Positions 1 to 8,477 are shown, counted from the first letter of the stretch. The stretch is DNA of 64,000 bases from Oscillospiraceae bacterium (GCA_017550645.1 JAFZOI010000013.1:1-64000), one strand, 5' to 3'. Program-made: numbers and translations. Notes: generated by a model from the letters alone, not told the origin.

Positions 1-114
1 AGAGGATGATAAACCCAAGCTCGCACTGATGCTGGTTTCTCCGTTATTATGGTGTTCTTGTACATATTTCTGTAGTATATCTTTGTCGTTAATTTCAGGA
101 AGTCTATACTTCAT
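1..114 (-). CDS. GNAT-family N-acetyltransferase, N-terminal fragment (runs off window)
   Basis: The reverse strand opens with ATG at 114 and stays open for 38 codons to the window edge, in frame, so this is the 5' end of a gene continuing to the left. The peptide begins MKYRLPEINDKDILQKYV and contains GETSISAS; this pattern resembles the first strand and helix of a group of GNAT acetyltransferases. An AGGTGAG ribosome binding site lies about 6 bases before the ATG. The base composition is clearly more AT-rich than the rest of the window. The acetyl-acceptor cannot be known, and the GNAT call rests on a short N-terminal match only. Confidence 0.5.
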   Translation of the reverse strand, partial: MKYRLPEINDKDILQKYVQEHHNNGETSISASLGLSSS

Positions 115-189
115 TTTTCTCACCTGCAAACTGCGATTTGTTTTGCTTTCTTTCTGTTTCTTCATTATCAGCAAGAAAAATATTAAACA

Positions 190-219
190 TGTATATTCAT
201 TCACATTAATTGCTGTCAC
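190..219 (-). promoter_or_regulatory. Possible sigma-A promoter of the left-edge gene
   Basis: Read on the minus strand, GTGACA (219-214) and TATACA (195-190) are separated by 18 bases, upstream of the ATG at 114. This is a moderate match to TTGACA/TATAAT in an AT-rich leader, so it could arise by chance. Confidence 0.28.
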
Positions 220-314
220 CTTTTATCTAGGACAGAAACTTGAGAGAAAGGAAGATTTGCAAGAACAGCGGCGCGTTCCGCTTTTCCCGGACCGCTCCCC
301 CGCCCGGTGAACGT

Positions 315-351
315 AAGAATCCCGCCCCTTGCAAAGAGGGGCGGGGTTCTT
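315..351 (-). terminator. Intrinsic terminator after the channel/cNMP-binding unit
   Basis: A stem of about 14 bp (315-328 with 338-351, one G-T pair) closes a 9-base loop and is very GC-rich. It lies 44 bases past the stop of the cyclic-nucleotide-binding gene. The tract that follows on the minus strand is only moderately T-rich, so termination is likely but not certain. Confidence 0.6.
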
Positions 352-394
352 GCAGATGTCGGCCGTTCCCCGCCATTCGGCGGCGGGCGCCTGT

Positions 395-889
395 TCAGCC
401 GTTTTCTATCTCCTCGATCAGCGCCTGATAGACGAGCCGCAGGTTCTCATTCTCCGCCCGCAGGTTGTGAACGAGCGTGAGGGAAACGGACATGAGCAGC
501 TCCAGAGCGATGCTCGGATATTCCCGGCAGAAGCGCCGGAAATCCTCGTAATCCAGCGAAAGCGCAACGCAGTCAGTCTTTGCGCGGACCGTCGCCGAGC
601 GCGTTCCGCGGTCGATCAGCGCCATCTCCCCGAAAGAACAGTGATAGCTGTCGAGCAACGTCGCCGTGACGAATGCCTCGCCGTAGGGCGTCGTTTTCAG
701 AACGTCGACGCTGCCGGAAAGGAGCAGGAAGAGTTCGTCGCCTGCTTCTCCTTCCCGGAGGATCTCCGTGCCGGCGGGAAAGCGTTTTTCCTTCATGACC
801 GCCGCGAGCAGCGCGAGGTCCCCGTGGGAAAATCGGCTGAGCAGCGGGAAGGTCTTGAGTCCCCGGATCGTATCGTCGTTGACCAGCAT
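395..889 (-). CDS. Stand-alone cyclic-nucleotide-binding domain protein
   Basis: This 164-aa protein is essentially one cyclic-nucleotide-binding (cNMP/CAP_ED) domain with a short helical C-terminus. The phosphate-binding cassette is visible as FGEMALIDRGTRSATV, keeping the Gly-Glu pair and the Arg that contact the cyclic phosphate ring in this family. No helix-turn-helix follows, so it is not a CRP-type transcription factor. Its ATG lies 1 base past the stop codon of the upstream ion-channel-like gene (TGA then TATG), which implies translational coupling and a joint function. I infer a regulatory subunit that senses a cyclic nucleotide for that membrane protein. A terminator follows at 315-351. 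Confidence 0.75.
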   Translation of the reverse strand: MLVNDDTIRGLKTFPLLSRFSHGDLALLAAVMKEKRFPAGTEILREGEAGDELFLLLSGSVDVLKTTPYGEAFVTATLLDSYHCSFGEMALIDRGTRSATVRAKTDCVALSLDYEDFRRFCREYPSIALELLMSVSLTLVHNLRAENENLRLVYQALIEEIENG

Positions 890-890
890 A

Positions 891-2051
891 TCAAATCTCC
901 TCCGTCAGCACGATCACGCCCATGTTCGCGCCGAGCACGTAGTCGTCCGGCGGATTGAGCAGCGGGTGGTTGCGCTCCGCGTCCTTCACGGTCTTCAGCT
1001 TCTGCACGATCTCGCCGTAGTTGGGCGACTTCATGGCGTCGGCGAGGATCGCGTGCTTGATCGTCTTCTCCGCGCCCATGTTCTCCAAAACGCCGAGGGT
1101 AAGGATGCCCCGTTCCTTATAGTGAGCGGCGAGCTCTGCATAGCGCCGCTCGCGCCAAGCCTCCTCCACGGGGAGGATCTGGATGCTGATGCCGTTGCCG
1201 TTGTCGAGCAGGGCGCGCATCACGTTCGCCATGCCGGTATAGCTTGTCACTGTGGAGAGGATGTAGCGGCTGTACTCCTCCGTGTAGATGATCTCGTCGC
1301 AGTTCTGCGCTTCCAGATAGTTCCGGTAACGCTCCGTCTGCACGATGGCGCAGACGTGGCAGCGAGGGTTGAGCGTCTTGATCATGAGCGTACAGACGAA
1401 GATGCGGGAATCGACGAGCTCCGCGTCCAGATTCTCCTGCGCCTCGCCGAGGACGAGCGCGATGGAAGCCGCTTTGACGTTTGCGCTGAGCAACGTCTGC
1501 TCCTCAGTGAAATCGCCGCGGATGTAATTGATGCCCTTCAGATCGGCGTCCATGAGCAGGGGCTGGAGCTTCATATCGCTTACGTTGTTGACAATGACGA
1601 TGTCCGCGGGCGTCAGATGCTTCGACTTGCGGAGGATGTCGCTGATGAGCGCCCTGATGTCGTTTTTCCAGCCGAAGATGATAACGTGATTGGAAAGCGT
1701 TTGCACCTTTTTGATCCTCCTTGCCAGGCTGTTGGTGTAAGCGTTGATCCGGGAAGACACGAAGCCGATGATCGTGGAGAGGAACAGCATGCTGAAGAGG
1801 ATGAACACCATGAGCATGGCCCGCCCCGGCCATGTCGCTGGAACGTAATCTGTATACCCTCTGCTGAAGATGATGTTGACGTTGTTCCAAAGCAGGATAT
1901 CCAGATACGTCTTATTGCCGCCCGGGCCGATCTCGACGAGCCAATAGAGATAGCACAGCAGCGCATAGGCGGCGACGATGACGAGGATCGCGAGCACATA
2001 AGAGCGCGCCGTCAATCGTTTGAGCTTCGCGAAAAGCCGTTTGATCCTCAT
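891..2051 (-). CDS. Two-TM potassium-channel-like protein with RCK/TrkA-N-like regulatory region
   Basis: This 386-aa protein has one membrane helix at about 19-37, a pore-loop-like stretch and a second helix at about 78-98. A Rossmann-type region follows, starting near NHVIIFGW (121-128), as in RCK/TrkA-N channel regulatory domains and the CASTOR/POLLUX ion-channel family. Where a K+ channel would show TVGYGD it reads SRGYTDY (63-69), so ion selectivity is doubtful. An upstream ATG at 2162 would add 37 residues without a good ribosome site. I chose the ATG at 2051 because GAGGGG sits 9 bases before it; 2060 is also possible. The next gene encodes a cyclic-nucleotide-binding domain and is coupled to this one. 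Function as a ligand-gated channel is inference. Confidence 0.7.
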   Translation of the reverse strand: MRIKRLFAKLKRLTARSYVLAILVIVAAYALLCYLYWLVEIGPGGNKTYLDILLWNNVNIIFSRGYTDYVPATWPGRAMLMVFILFSMLFLSTIIGFVSSRINAYTNSLARRIKKVQTLSNHVIIFGWKNDIRALISDILRKSKHLTPADIVIVNNVSDMKLQPLLMDADLKGINYIRGDFTEEQTLLSANVKAASIALVLGEAQENLDAELVDSRIFVCTLMIKTLNPRCHVCAIVQTERYRNYLEAQNCDEIIYTEEYSRYILSTVTSYTGMANVMRALLDNGNGISIQILPVEEAWRERRYAELAAHYKERGILTLGVLENMGAEKTIKHAILADAMKSPNYGEIVQKLKTVKDAERNHPLLNPPDDYVLGANMGVIVLTEEI

Positions 2052-2442
2052 GCCGCGCATCCCCTCGCTTTCTCTTTGCGTGCGCGCCGTCCGCGGTGCG
2101 CCTCCAGTTTCGACAGTATCATACCATGCTCCGCCGGTAAATGCAATCCGTCGCTTTCTCATCCCACATATCCACTTCCGCGTGCATAAGATGATGACCG
2201 ACCGAAAAAGACTATGACGCTAAAGCAGAATTGATATTATTGATTGCAAAGCATTTATGACAGTTTATCAGAGTAAGGACTGTTATTATAAAACGATCGG
2301 CTATATTACCAAAACAATCGGACACATGTATGCTAACCCTCGCAGTTTAGCAAGATATCTCTACAGATCCTACTTGATAATCTTCTTGTCGGGAGGTATA
2401 GTGTATATACAAGGCCAAGCTGTTGTAACTCGAAACTTCCCT

Positions 2443-2480
2443 CACTTGTCCCAATGGAACTATCTGCACTTGTCCCATTG
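2443..2480. repeat. Two direct repeats of CACTTGTCCC(A/T)(A/T)TG
   Basis: CACTTGTCCCAATG at 2443-2456 recurs as CACTTGTCCCATTG at 2467-2480, 24 bases start to start. Thirteen of 14 bases agree. Repeats of this kind occur as transposase-binding sites at ends of some insertion sequences, but no transposase is present here, so the role is unknown. Confidence 0.5.
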
Positions 2481-2542
2481 TTTGCGTGAGCAGGGCTAAA
2501 TCGAGCAACTTCAACAACTCAACCAAATCTGCAAACCATTGA

Positions 2543-2579
2543 AAAAGCAGGCCTTGTACGACGTACAAGGCCTGCTTTT
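2543..2579. terminator. 17-bp perfect hairpin with flanking A and T tracts
   Basis: Positions 2543-2559 pair perfectly with 2563-2579 across a 3-base loop, with A-tracts on the left and T-tracts on the right, so it could terminate transcription from either side. No confident gene ends beside it. It may therefore mark the end of a lost gene or element. Confidence 0.55.
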
Positions 2580-2609
2580 GTTATGCGATGGATCGCATTG
2601 TGTGAGTTG

Positions 2610-2660
2610 GTCGAGACAACGCAAGAACGTACAAGTCAGGTAAATCGGGTTGGTCTCGAC
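2610..2660. repeat. Imperfect inverted/direct repeat upstream of the flavoenzyme gene
   Basis: GTCGAGAC (2610-2617) is matched by its reverse complement GTCTCGAC (2653-2660), and the flanks are also similar (TTGGTC and GCAAG in both copies). The second copy overlaps the weak -35 candidate of the gene at 2702, so an operator is conceivable. Confidence 0.35.
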
Positions 2661-2701
2661 ACAGCAAGCTTACTATTAATAATTTATACGGGAGTATCGA
2701 T

Positions 2702-4657
2702 ATGAGCGTTCTGCAGTTCCCGCATCTATTTGAGCCTCTGATAATAAGAAATACCGTCTTCAGGAACCGTATCTTCGCCTCGCCGCAGGGCTCGTCTTAT
2801 CTCGACGTCGACGAGCTGCCGACGCCGGAGGTCACGGTCTACTACGAACGCAAGGCCATCGGCGGCGCGGCGACGGCATGCATGGGCGTGCGCTGCGTCG
2901 ATCCGGTCTGCGGCCGCAACTGGGGCGACAATCTCGTTAAACTCAGGAGCGCCCGCGGAATATCATGGTTCAGGTACTATACCAACGCCATCAGCCGCCA
3001 CGGCGCCGTTCCGTCCGTCGAGCTGCAGCACAGCGGCGCGTACTCTCAGCAGTCCGCCGCCGCGGGCAATCAGATATACGGTCCCGTAGAGGGCGTATAC
3101 GACGGCATCCACGTTCTTCCCATGTCGGAGGAGCAGATAGAGGCGACTATCAAGGCTTATATCGAGCACGCAAAGTGGGCCAAACGCTGCGGCTTCGGCA
3201 TGGTCACCATCCACGGAGGGCACGGCTGGCTGCTGAACGAGTTCATGAATCCGTTTGAAAACACTCGCACGGATAAATGGGGCGGAAGCGCGGAAAACCG
3301 CGCGCGCATCGTACGCGAGATATGCGACGGGATACACAAGCAGGTGCCCGGCCTCGTGGTCGAGCTGCGAATATCCGGCGGCGAAGGGACGGACGACGGC
3401 TACGGCGTCGAGACCGGGATCGAGATCGCCAAGTCTATAGACGGCTATCCCGACATCATCCACGTCTCCGTCGGTCACGCGACATTCGACGAGGCGTTTA
3501 CCGTCATGTGTCCGAGCATGTTCCTGCCTGACGGCGTGAACGTCAAGTACGCGGCGGCGATAAAGCCGCATATAAAGCAGAGCCTTGTCTCCACGGTCGG
3601 CGCTCTCTCCGATCCCGAGCTGATGGAAGAGATAATCGCGAGCGGCAAGGCCGATATAGTGAACGTCGCGCGCGGACTCGTCGCCGATCCCGATCTCCCG
3701 ATAAAGGCCCGGACAGGGCGCGCTTACGACGTAGACAAGTGCCTGCGCTGCAGCTACTGCTTCTCGCACCTCATGGGCACGGGGCAGTACGGCTGCGCCA
3801 TCAACCCTGAGATAGGGCGCGAGCATGAATACATGACCGAGCCGCTCAAGGTCGCGCACCCGAAGAAAGTGCTCGTCCTCGGAGGAGGCATAGCCGGCAT
3901 GCAAGCCGCGCTGACGGCCTCGAAACGCGGGCATGACGTTACGCTTGTTGAAAAGAGCGACCGCCTCGGCGGAGTTCTTCTCTGCGAAGAAAATGTCCCC
4001 TTCAAGATACATCTCCATGAGTATATCGAAAACCAAATTCGCCGCGTCGGCGAAGCCGGGATAAAAGTCCTTCTGAACACCGCGCTTACCCCCGAGCAGG
4101 CAGAAGAGATGAAGCCCGACGTCATAATCGCGGCGATAGGCTCCGATCCCGTGAAGCCGCCGATACCAGGCATAGACGGCGATAACGTCATCTTCGCGCA
4201 GTACGCCTACACGCATCCCGAGGAACTCGACGGCAGGACCGTCATTCTCGGAGGCGGCCTCGTCGGGCTCGAGCTCGGCATCTATCTCAAGAATATGGGC
4301 AAGGACGTCTGCGTGATAGAGATGGCGGATAAGCTCAACTGCGGCGACAATTCCGTCCACGAGATGGGCGTTCTCGCCGAGATAAAGAGAAATGGCCTCG
4401 AGACGCACACTTCGACGAGGGCCGTAAAGATCGATAATGCCGGCGTGACGTGCGATTACTCCGGCGCAGAAGTGTTTTTCCATGCCGACCATGTCGTCGT
4501 CGCCGCGGGGATGCGTGCCCGTCAGAAAGATGCCGCCGCGTTCGCGCAGGCCGCTCCCCTCTTTTATCAGGTCGGCGACTGCCTCGCCGCGACTAACGTC
4601 GCAGAAGCGAACCGTCTCGCGTTCAACGCTGCCATGGAGATAGGGACTCGCTTTTAA
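2702..4657 (+). CDS. Old Yellow Enzyme-type Fe-S flavoenzyme (2,4-dienoyl-CoA reductase / BaiCD-like)
   Basis: At 651 aa this has the length and layout of 2,4-dienoyl-CoA reductase, trimethylamine dehydrogenase and the bile-acid enzymes BaiCD/BaiH. The FMN-binding TIM barrel occupies about 1-340, including TIHGGHGWLLNEFMNP. A [4Fe-4S] site follows with Cys347, Cys350, Cys353 and Cys365 (CLRCSYC then C). FAD and NAD(P)H Rossmann domains come last, the first starting at VLVLGGGIAG (GxGxxG at 394-399). Such enzymes reduce activated C=C bonds of enoates, enones or aromatic-derived acids using NAD(P)H. A GGGAG site precedes the ATG. The gene stands alone upstream of an aminotransferase 80 bases away. 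The true substrate is unknown. Confidence 0.85.
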   Translation: MSVLQFPHLFEPLIIRNTVFRNRIFASPQGSSYLDVDELPTPEVTVYYERKAIGGAATACMGVRCVDPVCGRNWGDNLVKLRSARGISWFRYYTNAISRHGAVPSVELQHSGAYSQQSAAAGNQIYGPVEGVYDGIHVLPMSEEQIEATIKAYIEHAKWAKRCGFGMVTIHGGHGWLLNEFMNPFENTRTDKWGGSAENRARIVREICDGIHKQVPGLVVELRISGGEGTDDGYGVETGIEIAKSIDGYPDIIHVSVGHATFDEAFTVMCPSMFLPDGVNVKYAAAIKPHIKQSLVSTVGALSDPELMEEIIASGKADIVNVARGLVADPDLPIKARTGRAYDVDKCLRCSYCFSHLMGTGQYGCAINPEIGREHEYMTEPLKVAHPKKVLVLGGGIAGMQAALTASKRGHDVTLVEKSDRLGGVLLCEENVPFKIHLHEYIENQIRRVGEAGIKVLLNTALTPEQAEEMKPDVIIAAIGSDPVKPPIPGIDGDNVIFAQYAYTHPEELDGRTVILGGGLVGLELGIYLKNMGKDVCVIEMADKLNCGDNSVHEMGVLAEIKRNGLETHTSTRAVKIDNAGVTCDYSGAEVFFHADHVVVAAGMRARQKDAAAFAQAAPLFYQVGDCLAATNVAEANRLAFNAAMEIGTRF

Positions 4658-4737
4658 CGGTATAGCATAGACTTTTTACTTAAACGAACTAACCTTTTCC
4701 GGCGTGACCGGATAATCTGCCGAATGGGATGTGCGCT

Positions 4738-6021
4738 ATGAAAAAGTACAAGGAAATGACGCAAAAGGAACGGGCCGCCGAGCTTGAAAAGCAGACGGAG
4801 CTCTATAAGCGCGAGCAGGCGCAGGGCTACAAGCTCGATATGACGCGCGGCAAGCCGGACGCCATGCAGCTCAACCTCAGCATGGATATGCTCGCCCAGA
4901 ACCCCTACGACCTCATCTATACCCGCAAGGGCACGGACGTGCGCAACTACGGCGAGCTCGCCGGCGTGGACGAGGCGAAGGAGTTTTTTGCGGAGCTGCT
5001 CGGTCTTAAGATGGAAAACATCATCATGGGCGGACAGAGCTCTCTTGCGCTCATGTACGACTCGATAATAAAGGCCGTCGTGCTCGGAGTCTACAGGGGA
5101 AGCAAGCCTTGGGGACAGCAGGGGCCTCTCAAGTTCCTCTGCCCGTCGCCCGGCTATGACAGGCATTTCCGCATAACGCAGGAATTCGGCATGGAAATGA
5201 TCACTATTCCGATGACGCCGGACGGCCCGGACATGGATATGGTCAGGAAATATGTCGAGAGCGATCCGAGCGTCAAGGGTATCTGGTGCGTGCCGAAGTA
5301 CTCCAATCCTCAGGGCTACACCTACTCTCCCGAGACGGTCGAGGCCTTCGCCGCGCTAAAGCCCGCGGCGGACGACTTCCGCATATTCTGGGATAACGCC
5401 TACTTCGTCCACGGGTTCCGCGAGAAGGACGACTATCTTGCGAACATATTCGACGCCTGCAAAAAGTACGGCTCCGAGGACATGGTCTACGAGTTCTTTT
5501 CCACCAGCAAGGTGACGTTCTCCGGCGCCGGCGTGGCCGTGTTTGCCGCGAGCAAGGGCAATATCGACTTCCTGCTCGCTCAGATGGGCGTGCAGACGAT
5601 AGGCTACGATAAGATAAACCAGCTCCGGCACGTCAAGTTCTTCAAGACCGTCGACGGCCTTAAAGAGCATATGAAAAAGCACGCGAATTATCTTCGCCCG
5701 AAGTTCGACGTGACGCTCGCGGGCCTTGAAAGAGGGCTCGGAGGGCTCGGCATCGGCAATTGGACCAACCCCAACGGCGGCTATTTCATCAGCTACGAGG
5801 GTCTTCCCGGGACGGCGAAGCGCTGCGTTCAGCTCTGCGCCGATGCCGGCGTCAAGCTGACGAACGCGGGCAGCGTGTTCCCCTACGGGAAAGACCCCGA
5901 GGACAAGAACATCCGCATTGCGCCGAGCTATCCTACGACGGAGCAGCTTTATCAGAGCATCAACGTGTTTTGCATCTGCCAGAAGATAGCCGCGCTCGAG
6001 TCGCTCGACAAGGCCGAGTAA
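4738..6021 (+). CDS. PLP-dependent aminotransferase (class I, aspartate aminotransferase-like)
   Basis: This 427-aa fold-type I aminotransferase resembles the class Ic aspartate aminotransferase family. Visible features are DMTRGKPDA near the N-terminus, SPGYDRHF, PKYSNPQGYTYS, the cofactor Asp in FWDNAYFVHGF and the PLP lysine in STSKVTFSGAG. The likely reaction is amino-group transfer between aspartate (or a related amino acid) and 2-oxoglutarate. I start at the ATG at 4738, which has GGGATG 7 bases upstream, not the ATG at 4729, where the GGG abuts the start. It may be co-transcribed with the flavoenzyme before it, and it ends at a strong terminator (6037-6068). Confidence 0.85.
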   Translation: MKKYKEMTQKERAAELEKQTELYKREQAQGYKLDMTRGKPDAMQLNLSMDMLAQNPYDLIYTRKGTDVRNYGELAGVDEAKEFFAELLGLKMENIIMGGQSSLALMYDSIIKAVVLGVYRGSKPWGQQGPLKFLCPSPGYDRHFRITQEFGMEMITIPMTPDGPDMDMVRKYVESDPSVKGIWCVPKYSNPQGYTYSPETVEAFAALKPAADDFRIFWDNAYFVHGFREKDDYLANIFDACKKYGSEDMVYEFFSTSKVTFSGAGVAVFAASKGNIDFLLAQMGVQTIGYDKINQLRHVKFFKTVDGLKEHMKKHANYLRPKFDVTLAGLERGLGGLGIGNWTNPNGGYFISYEGLPGTAKRCVQLCADAGVKLTNAGSVFPYGKDPEDKNIRIAPSYPTTEQLYQSINVFCICQKIAALESLDKAE

Positions 6022-6036
6022 TAGTTCAGATACAGA

Positions 6037-6068
6037 AAAGAGCTGTGTGAGAGTTCACACAGCTCTTT
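6037..6068. terminator. Bidirectional intrinsic terminator
   Basis: A 14-bp stem (6037-6050 with 6055-6068) closes a GAGT loop, flanked by A-rich and T-rich tracts. It separates the convergent aminotransferase (plus) and amidohydrolase (minus) genes. Confidence 0.85.
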
Positions 6069-6087
6069 CTTTTTGCTTGCTTGAACG

Positions 6088-7230
6088 TCAGTCGACGGGC
6101 ACGCCGTTTATGAAGACGGTCTTTATCGCGGCGTCGCTGACCATCGGATCGCCGTCGGCTATGACGAGATCGGCGTCCTTTCCTACCTCGATGGAACCGA
6201 CCCTTTCCGCTACGCCGATATGCTCGGCGGGGTTAATGGTTATGGCTTTGAGCGCCTCGAACGGGTCCATCCCGGCCTTGACGGCGAGGCCGGCGCAGAG
6301 CGGGAGATACTCCTGCGGAATGACGGGAGAATCGGTTATGATGGAGACGTGACAGCCCTTCGCGGCAAGTATGCCGGGCGTTACCCAAGATTTGTTCTGC
6401 AGCTCGAACTTTGTCGCGTGCGTCAGCGTGGGACCGACGGCGAGCGGATACGGGCAGTTTTCAAGCTTTTCCGCGATGAGATGTCCTTCGGTAACGTGCT
6501 CAATGGTGAGCATGACGTCGAACTCCTTCGCGAGGCGTATCGCGGTCAGGATATCGTTGGCCTGGTGCGCGTGTATCTTGAGCGGTATCTCTTTTTTAAG
6601 GACGGGGATCATGGCCTCGCATTTGAAGTCGAACGCCGGCTTTTTGAAGACGTCGTCGCCCGCGGCCTCCTTCTTGGCGAGATACTCCCTCGCCTTGAAG
6701 AGCATGTTGCGGATGACGGACGCGGTCGACATGCGGGCGCAGTTGCCCTTGTCCCTGTAGCAGCGCTTGGGATTTTCGCCGAGCGCGCATTTCATCGCGA
6801 TGGGGTTCTTTATTATCATGTCGTCGACGCAGTCGCCCGTCGTCTTTACGGCAATCCACGTGCCGCCTATGGCGTTCGCGCTCCCCTGCCCTGTCGCGAC
6901 GGTCGTCACACCGGCTTTCGCCGCGTGTCTGACGGTCGGGTCCTGCGGATTGAAGCTGTCCTCGGAGCGAAGCTGGGGGGTGCAGACGTCGCCGGACTCG
7001 TTGTAGTCGGCTCCCTCGAAGCCGATCCCCCATCCGTCGAGACCGAGATGGCAGTGCGCGTCGACGAAGCCGGGATAAACGCGAAGTCCCGCCGCGTCTA
7101 TCACTGTCTCGCCCTTTTTGGCTTTGAGGCCGGACTTTATCTCTTTTATCTTTCCGTCTTCAACGCGGATATCGGCTTTGTACGGCTCGCGGTTAACGGA
7201 GTCGAACACAAGTCCGTTTTTGATTATCAT
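6088..7230 (-). CDS. Metal-dependent amidohydrolase (imidazolonepropionase-like)
   Basis: This 380-aa protein has the composite beta-sandwich plus TIM-barrel plan of the amidohydrolase superfamily. The metal ligands are visible as HCHLG (His59, His61), KIHAHQ (His220/His222), IEHVTEGH (His245) and ITDSP (Asp300). The C-terminal sandwich closes with GSIEVGKDADLVIADGDPM. The family hydrolyses cyclic amides, imides and related bonds; no substrate is predictable here. No signal peptide is evident, so it should be cytosolic. It lies 25 bases downstream of a uroporphyrinogen-decarboxylase-like gene on the same strand and is probably in its operon. It ends at the shared terminator at 6037-6068. Confidence 0.85.
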   Translation of the reverse strand: MIIKNGLVFDSVNREPYKADIRVEDGKIKEIKSGLKAKKGETVIDAAGLRVYPGFVDAHCHLGLDGWGIGFEGADYNESGDVCTPQLRSEDSFNPQDPTVRHAAKAGVTTVATGQGSANAIGGTWIAVKTTGDCVDDMIIKNPIAMKCALGENPKRCYRDKGNCARMSTASVIRNMLFKAREYLAKKEAAGDDVFKKPAFDFKCEAMIPVLKKEIPLKIHAHQANDILTAIRLAKEFDVMLTIEHVTEGHLIAEKLENCPYPLAVGPTLTHATKFELQNKSWVTPGILAAKGCHVSIITDSPVIPQEYLPLCAGLAVKAGMDPFEALKAITINPAEHIGVAERVGSIEVGKDADLVIADGDPMVSDAAIKTVFINGVPVD

Positions 7231-7255
7231 ATCTCTTTCCTCCGTGTTGCAGGTA

Positions 7256-8266
7256 TCATTTTCTCGGGAACATCTCTTTGCTCATTTGATCGATATACTT
7301 TGACGTTGCCTTGTATACGCCCGGGAATGTGCTCATAGGCAGTCCCTGAGAAGCGCAGGGAATAAACCCTTTGCCGAAGCGGCCGTAATTCTCGCAGGCT
7401 TCACGAACGCGCTGCTCGACCACGGACTCGTCCCAACCCGGATAATCGATCGTAGCGCTGTCTATGCCGCCCATAAAGACGATCTGATCGCCGTACTTGG
7501 GAATGAGCTCCTCGATGTTATTCGTGCGCATGACGCCCTGCCAGATATCTATACCCATTTCTATCATATACGGCACCAGCGTCTTGGCGTAAGAATCAGA
7601 GTGATGCATGATGACCTCGCATCCGTGGCTCTTATAATAGCCGTAGAGCTTTTTGTAGTGCGGCAGATAGAATTCTTCAAACATGTCGGGGGACAGAAAT
7701 GTGGATATCTGAGAGCCCCAGTCGTCATGGTGGAAAAATGCGTCGGGCTTCATATACTTGCATGCAATCTCGGCATAAGAAAGCTCGAACTCGGTGATGT
7801 ATTCGATGAGCTCATGCATCTCGTCCGGATATTCATAAAAGGCTATCATGCAGTTTTGCATGTTCATGAGATAGTGGCACTGCTCAAAAAGACCCGGCGC
7901 GTAGAACAACGTTGCAAAAGTCTCGTTCCTGTCGACCTTTTCTGCCGCCTGAATGTAAGGGAGCCACTCTTCTTCCGAGAAATCGACGCGAGGCGCCTTG
8001 ACCTGAGAGCGCCAGTTTTCCATGTCTTTCAGGACAAGATGCTCTTCGTCGTGGATGGGAAACGCGCCCGGAGTCCCGGCAGGCCAATGCTTCGTAACTC
8101 CCCACGCGTCCTTTTTCGGCTCGCCGCCGAGAGTCGGCATGGGGCTCTGCGCCGTGACGGGAGTCTGGTATATGATAGTGAAGGGTTCGTACTGATTTAC
8201 GAAACGGTCCGGATGTCCGTTCTCGCCTTTAAGAGTCTCGATGAGATTCTGACGGTTGGTGAGCAT
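7256..8266 (-). CDS. Uroporphyrinogen decarboxylase-like (URO-D/MtaA superfamily) protein, copy 1
   Basis: This 336-aa single-domain TIM-barrel protein belongs to the URO-D superfamily, which also contains cobalamin methyltransferases such as MtaA and O-demethylase components. Distinctive stretches are GTPGAFPIH, FFHHDDWGSQISTF, MHHSDSYAKTLVP and IVFMGGID. It is very similar to the protein at 15477-16523 and keeps the same HHDDWGS and HHSDSYA patterns. True heme-pathway HemE is unlikely because no other heme gene is nearby. No corrinoid-protein gene is adjacent, so methyl transfer is unproven. It leads a two-gene unit with the amidohydrolase. A candidate promoter is at 8300-8329. Confidence 0.8.
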   Translation of the reverse strand: MLTNRQNLIETLKGENGHPDRFVNQYEPFTIIYQTPVTAQSPMPTLGGEPKKDAWGVTKHWPAGTPGAFPIHDEEHLVLKDMENWRSQVKAPRVDFSEEEWLPYIQAAEKVDRNETFATLFYAPGLFEQCHYLMNMQNCMIAFYEYPDEMHELIEYITEFELSYAEIACKYMKPDAFFHHDDWGSQISTFLSPDMFEEFYLPHYKKLYGYYKSHGCEVIMHHSDSYAKTLVPYMIEMGIDIWQGVMRTNNIEELIPKYGDQIVFMGGIDSATIDYPGWDESVVEQRVREACENYGRFGKGFIPCASQGLPMSTFPGVYKATSKYIDQMSKEMFPRK

Positions 8267-8299
8267 GATTATCGCCCTTTCATAATATGATTTCAGGTT

Positions 8300-8329
8300 T
8301 TTGTATTAAAACTGATGGCCTTTTGTCAA
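8300..8329 (-). promoter_or_regulatory. Candidate sigma-A promoter for the URO-D-like/amidohydrolase unit
   Basis: On the minus strand TTGACA (8329-8324) is followed after 18 bases by TACAAA (8305-8300), about 35 bases before the start codon at 8266. The -35 is perfect and the -10 is moderate. Confidence 0.4.
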
Positions 8330-8448
8330 GACGACGATAAGGATCAAAGATCGGCTGAAACAGTCTGCCGTTTGATTTTATCACTATCAGTCATATCTTG
8401 CAAGGAACAGAAAGTCAGTTTGATCATAAATCCTTTCTTTTGTTCTGA

Positions 8449-8477
8449 TTGAATTTGATATTAAAATCATGTATAAA
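8449..8477 (+). promoter_or_regulatory. Sigma-A promoter for the UGSC-family gene
   Basis: TTGAAT (8449-8454) and TATAAA (8472-8477) are separated by exactly 17 bases in AT-rich DNA, about 45 bases before the start at 8524. Both hexamers match consensus at five of six positions. Confidence 0.6.

Larger units (their letters stand above)
2052..2701. other. 650 bp gene-poor region with repeats, a long hairpin and a possible promoter
   Basis: From about 2215 the sequence becomes AT-rich compared with both flanks. Short open frames exist (for example 2257-2499 plus and 2347-2568 minus), but none has a ribosome site, a recognisable domain or the codon use of the neighbours, so I do not call a gene. 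It holds two 14-base direct repeats (2443-2480), a 17-bp perfect hairpin (2543-2579) and an imperfect inverted repeat (2610-2660). TTGGTC (2650-2655) and TATTAA (18 bases later) form a weak candidate promoter for the flavoenzyme gene at 2702. A decayed mobile element is one explanation. Confidence 0.5.

Noticed and set aside
29..310. Plus-strand frame of 93 codons at the left edge
   Set aside because: It has no ribosome site, is hydrophobic low-complexity AT-rich sequence, and overlaps the better supported acetyltransferase start on the other strand.
768..2189. 473-codon plus-strand frame opposite the channel gene
   Set aside because: It is an antisense shadow: His/Arg/Val/Asp-rich, no domain, no ribosome site, and the opposite strand encodes a recognisable protein.
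2347..2568. 73-codon minus-strand frame in the gene-poor gap
   Set aside because: No ribosome site or domain; part of it is the hairpin and the direct repeats themselves.
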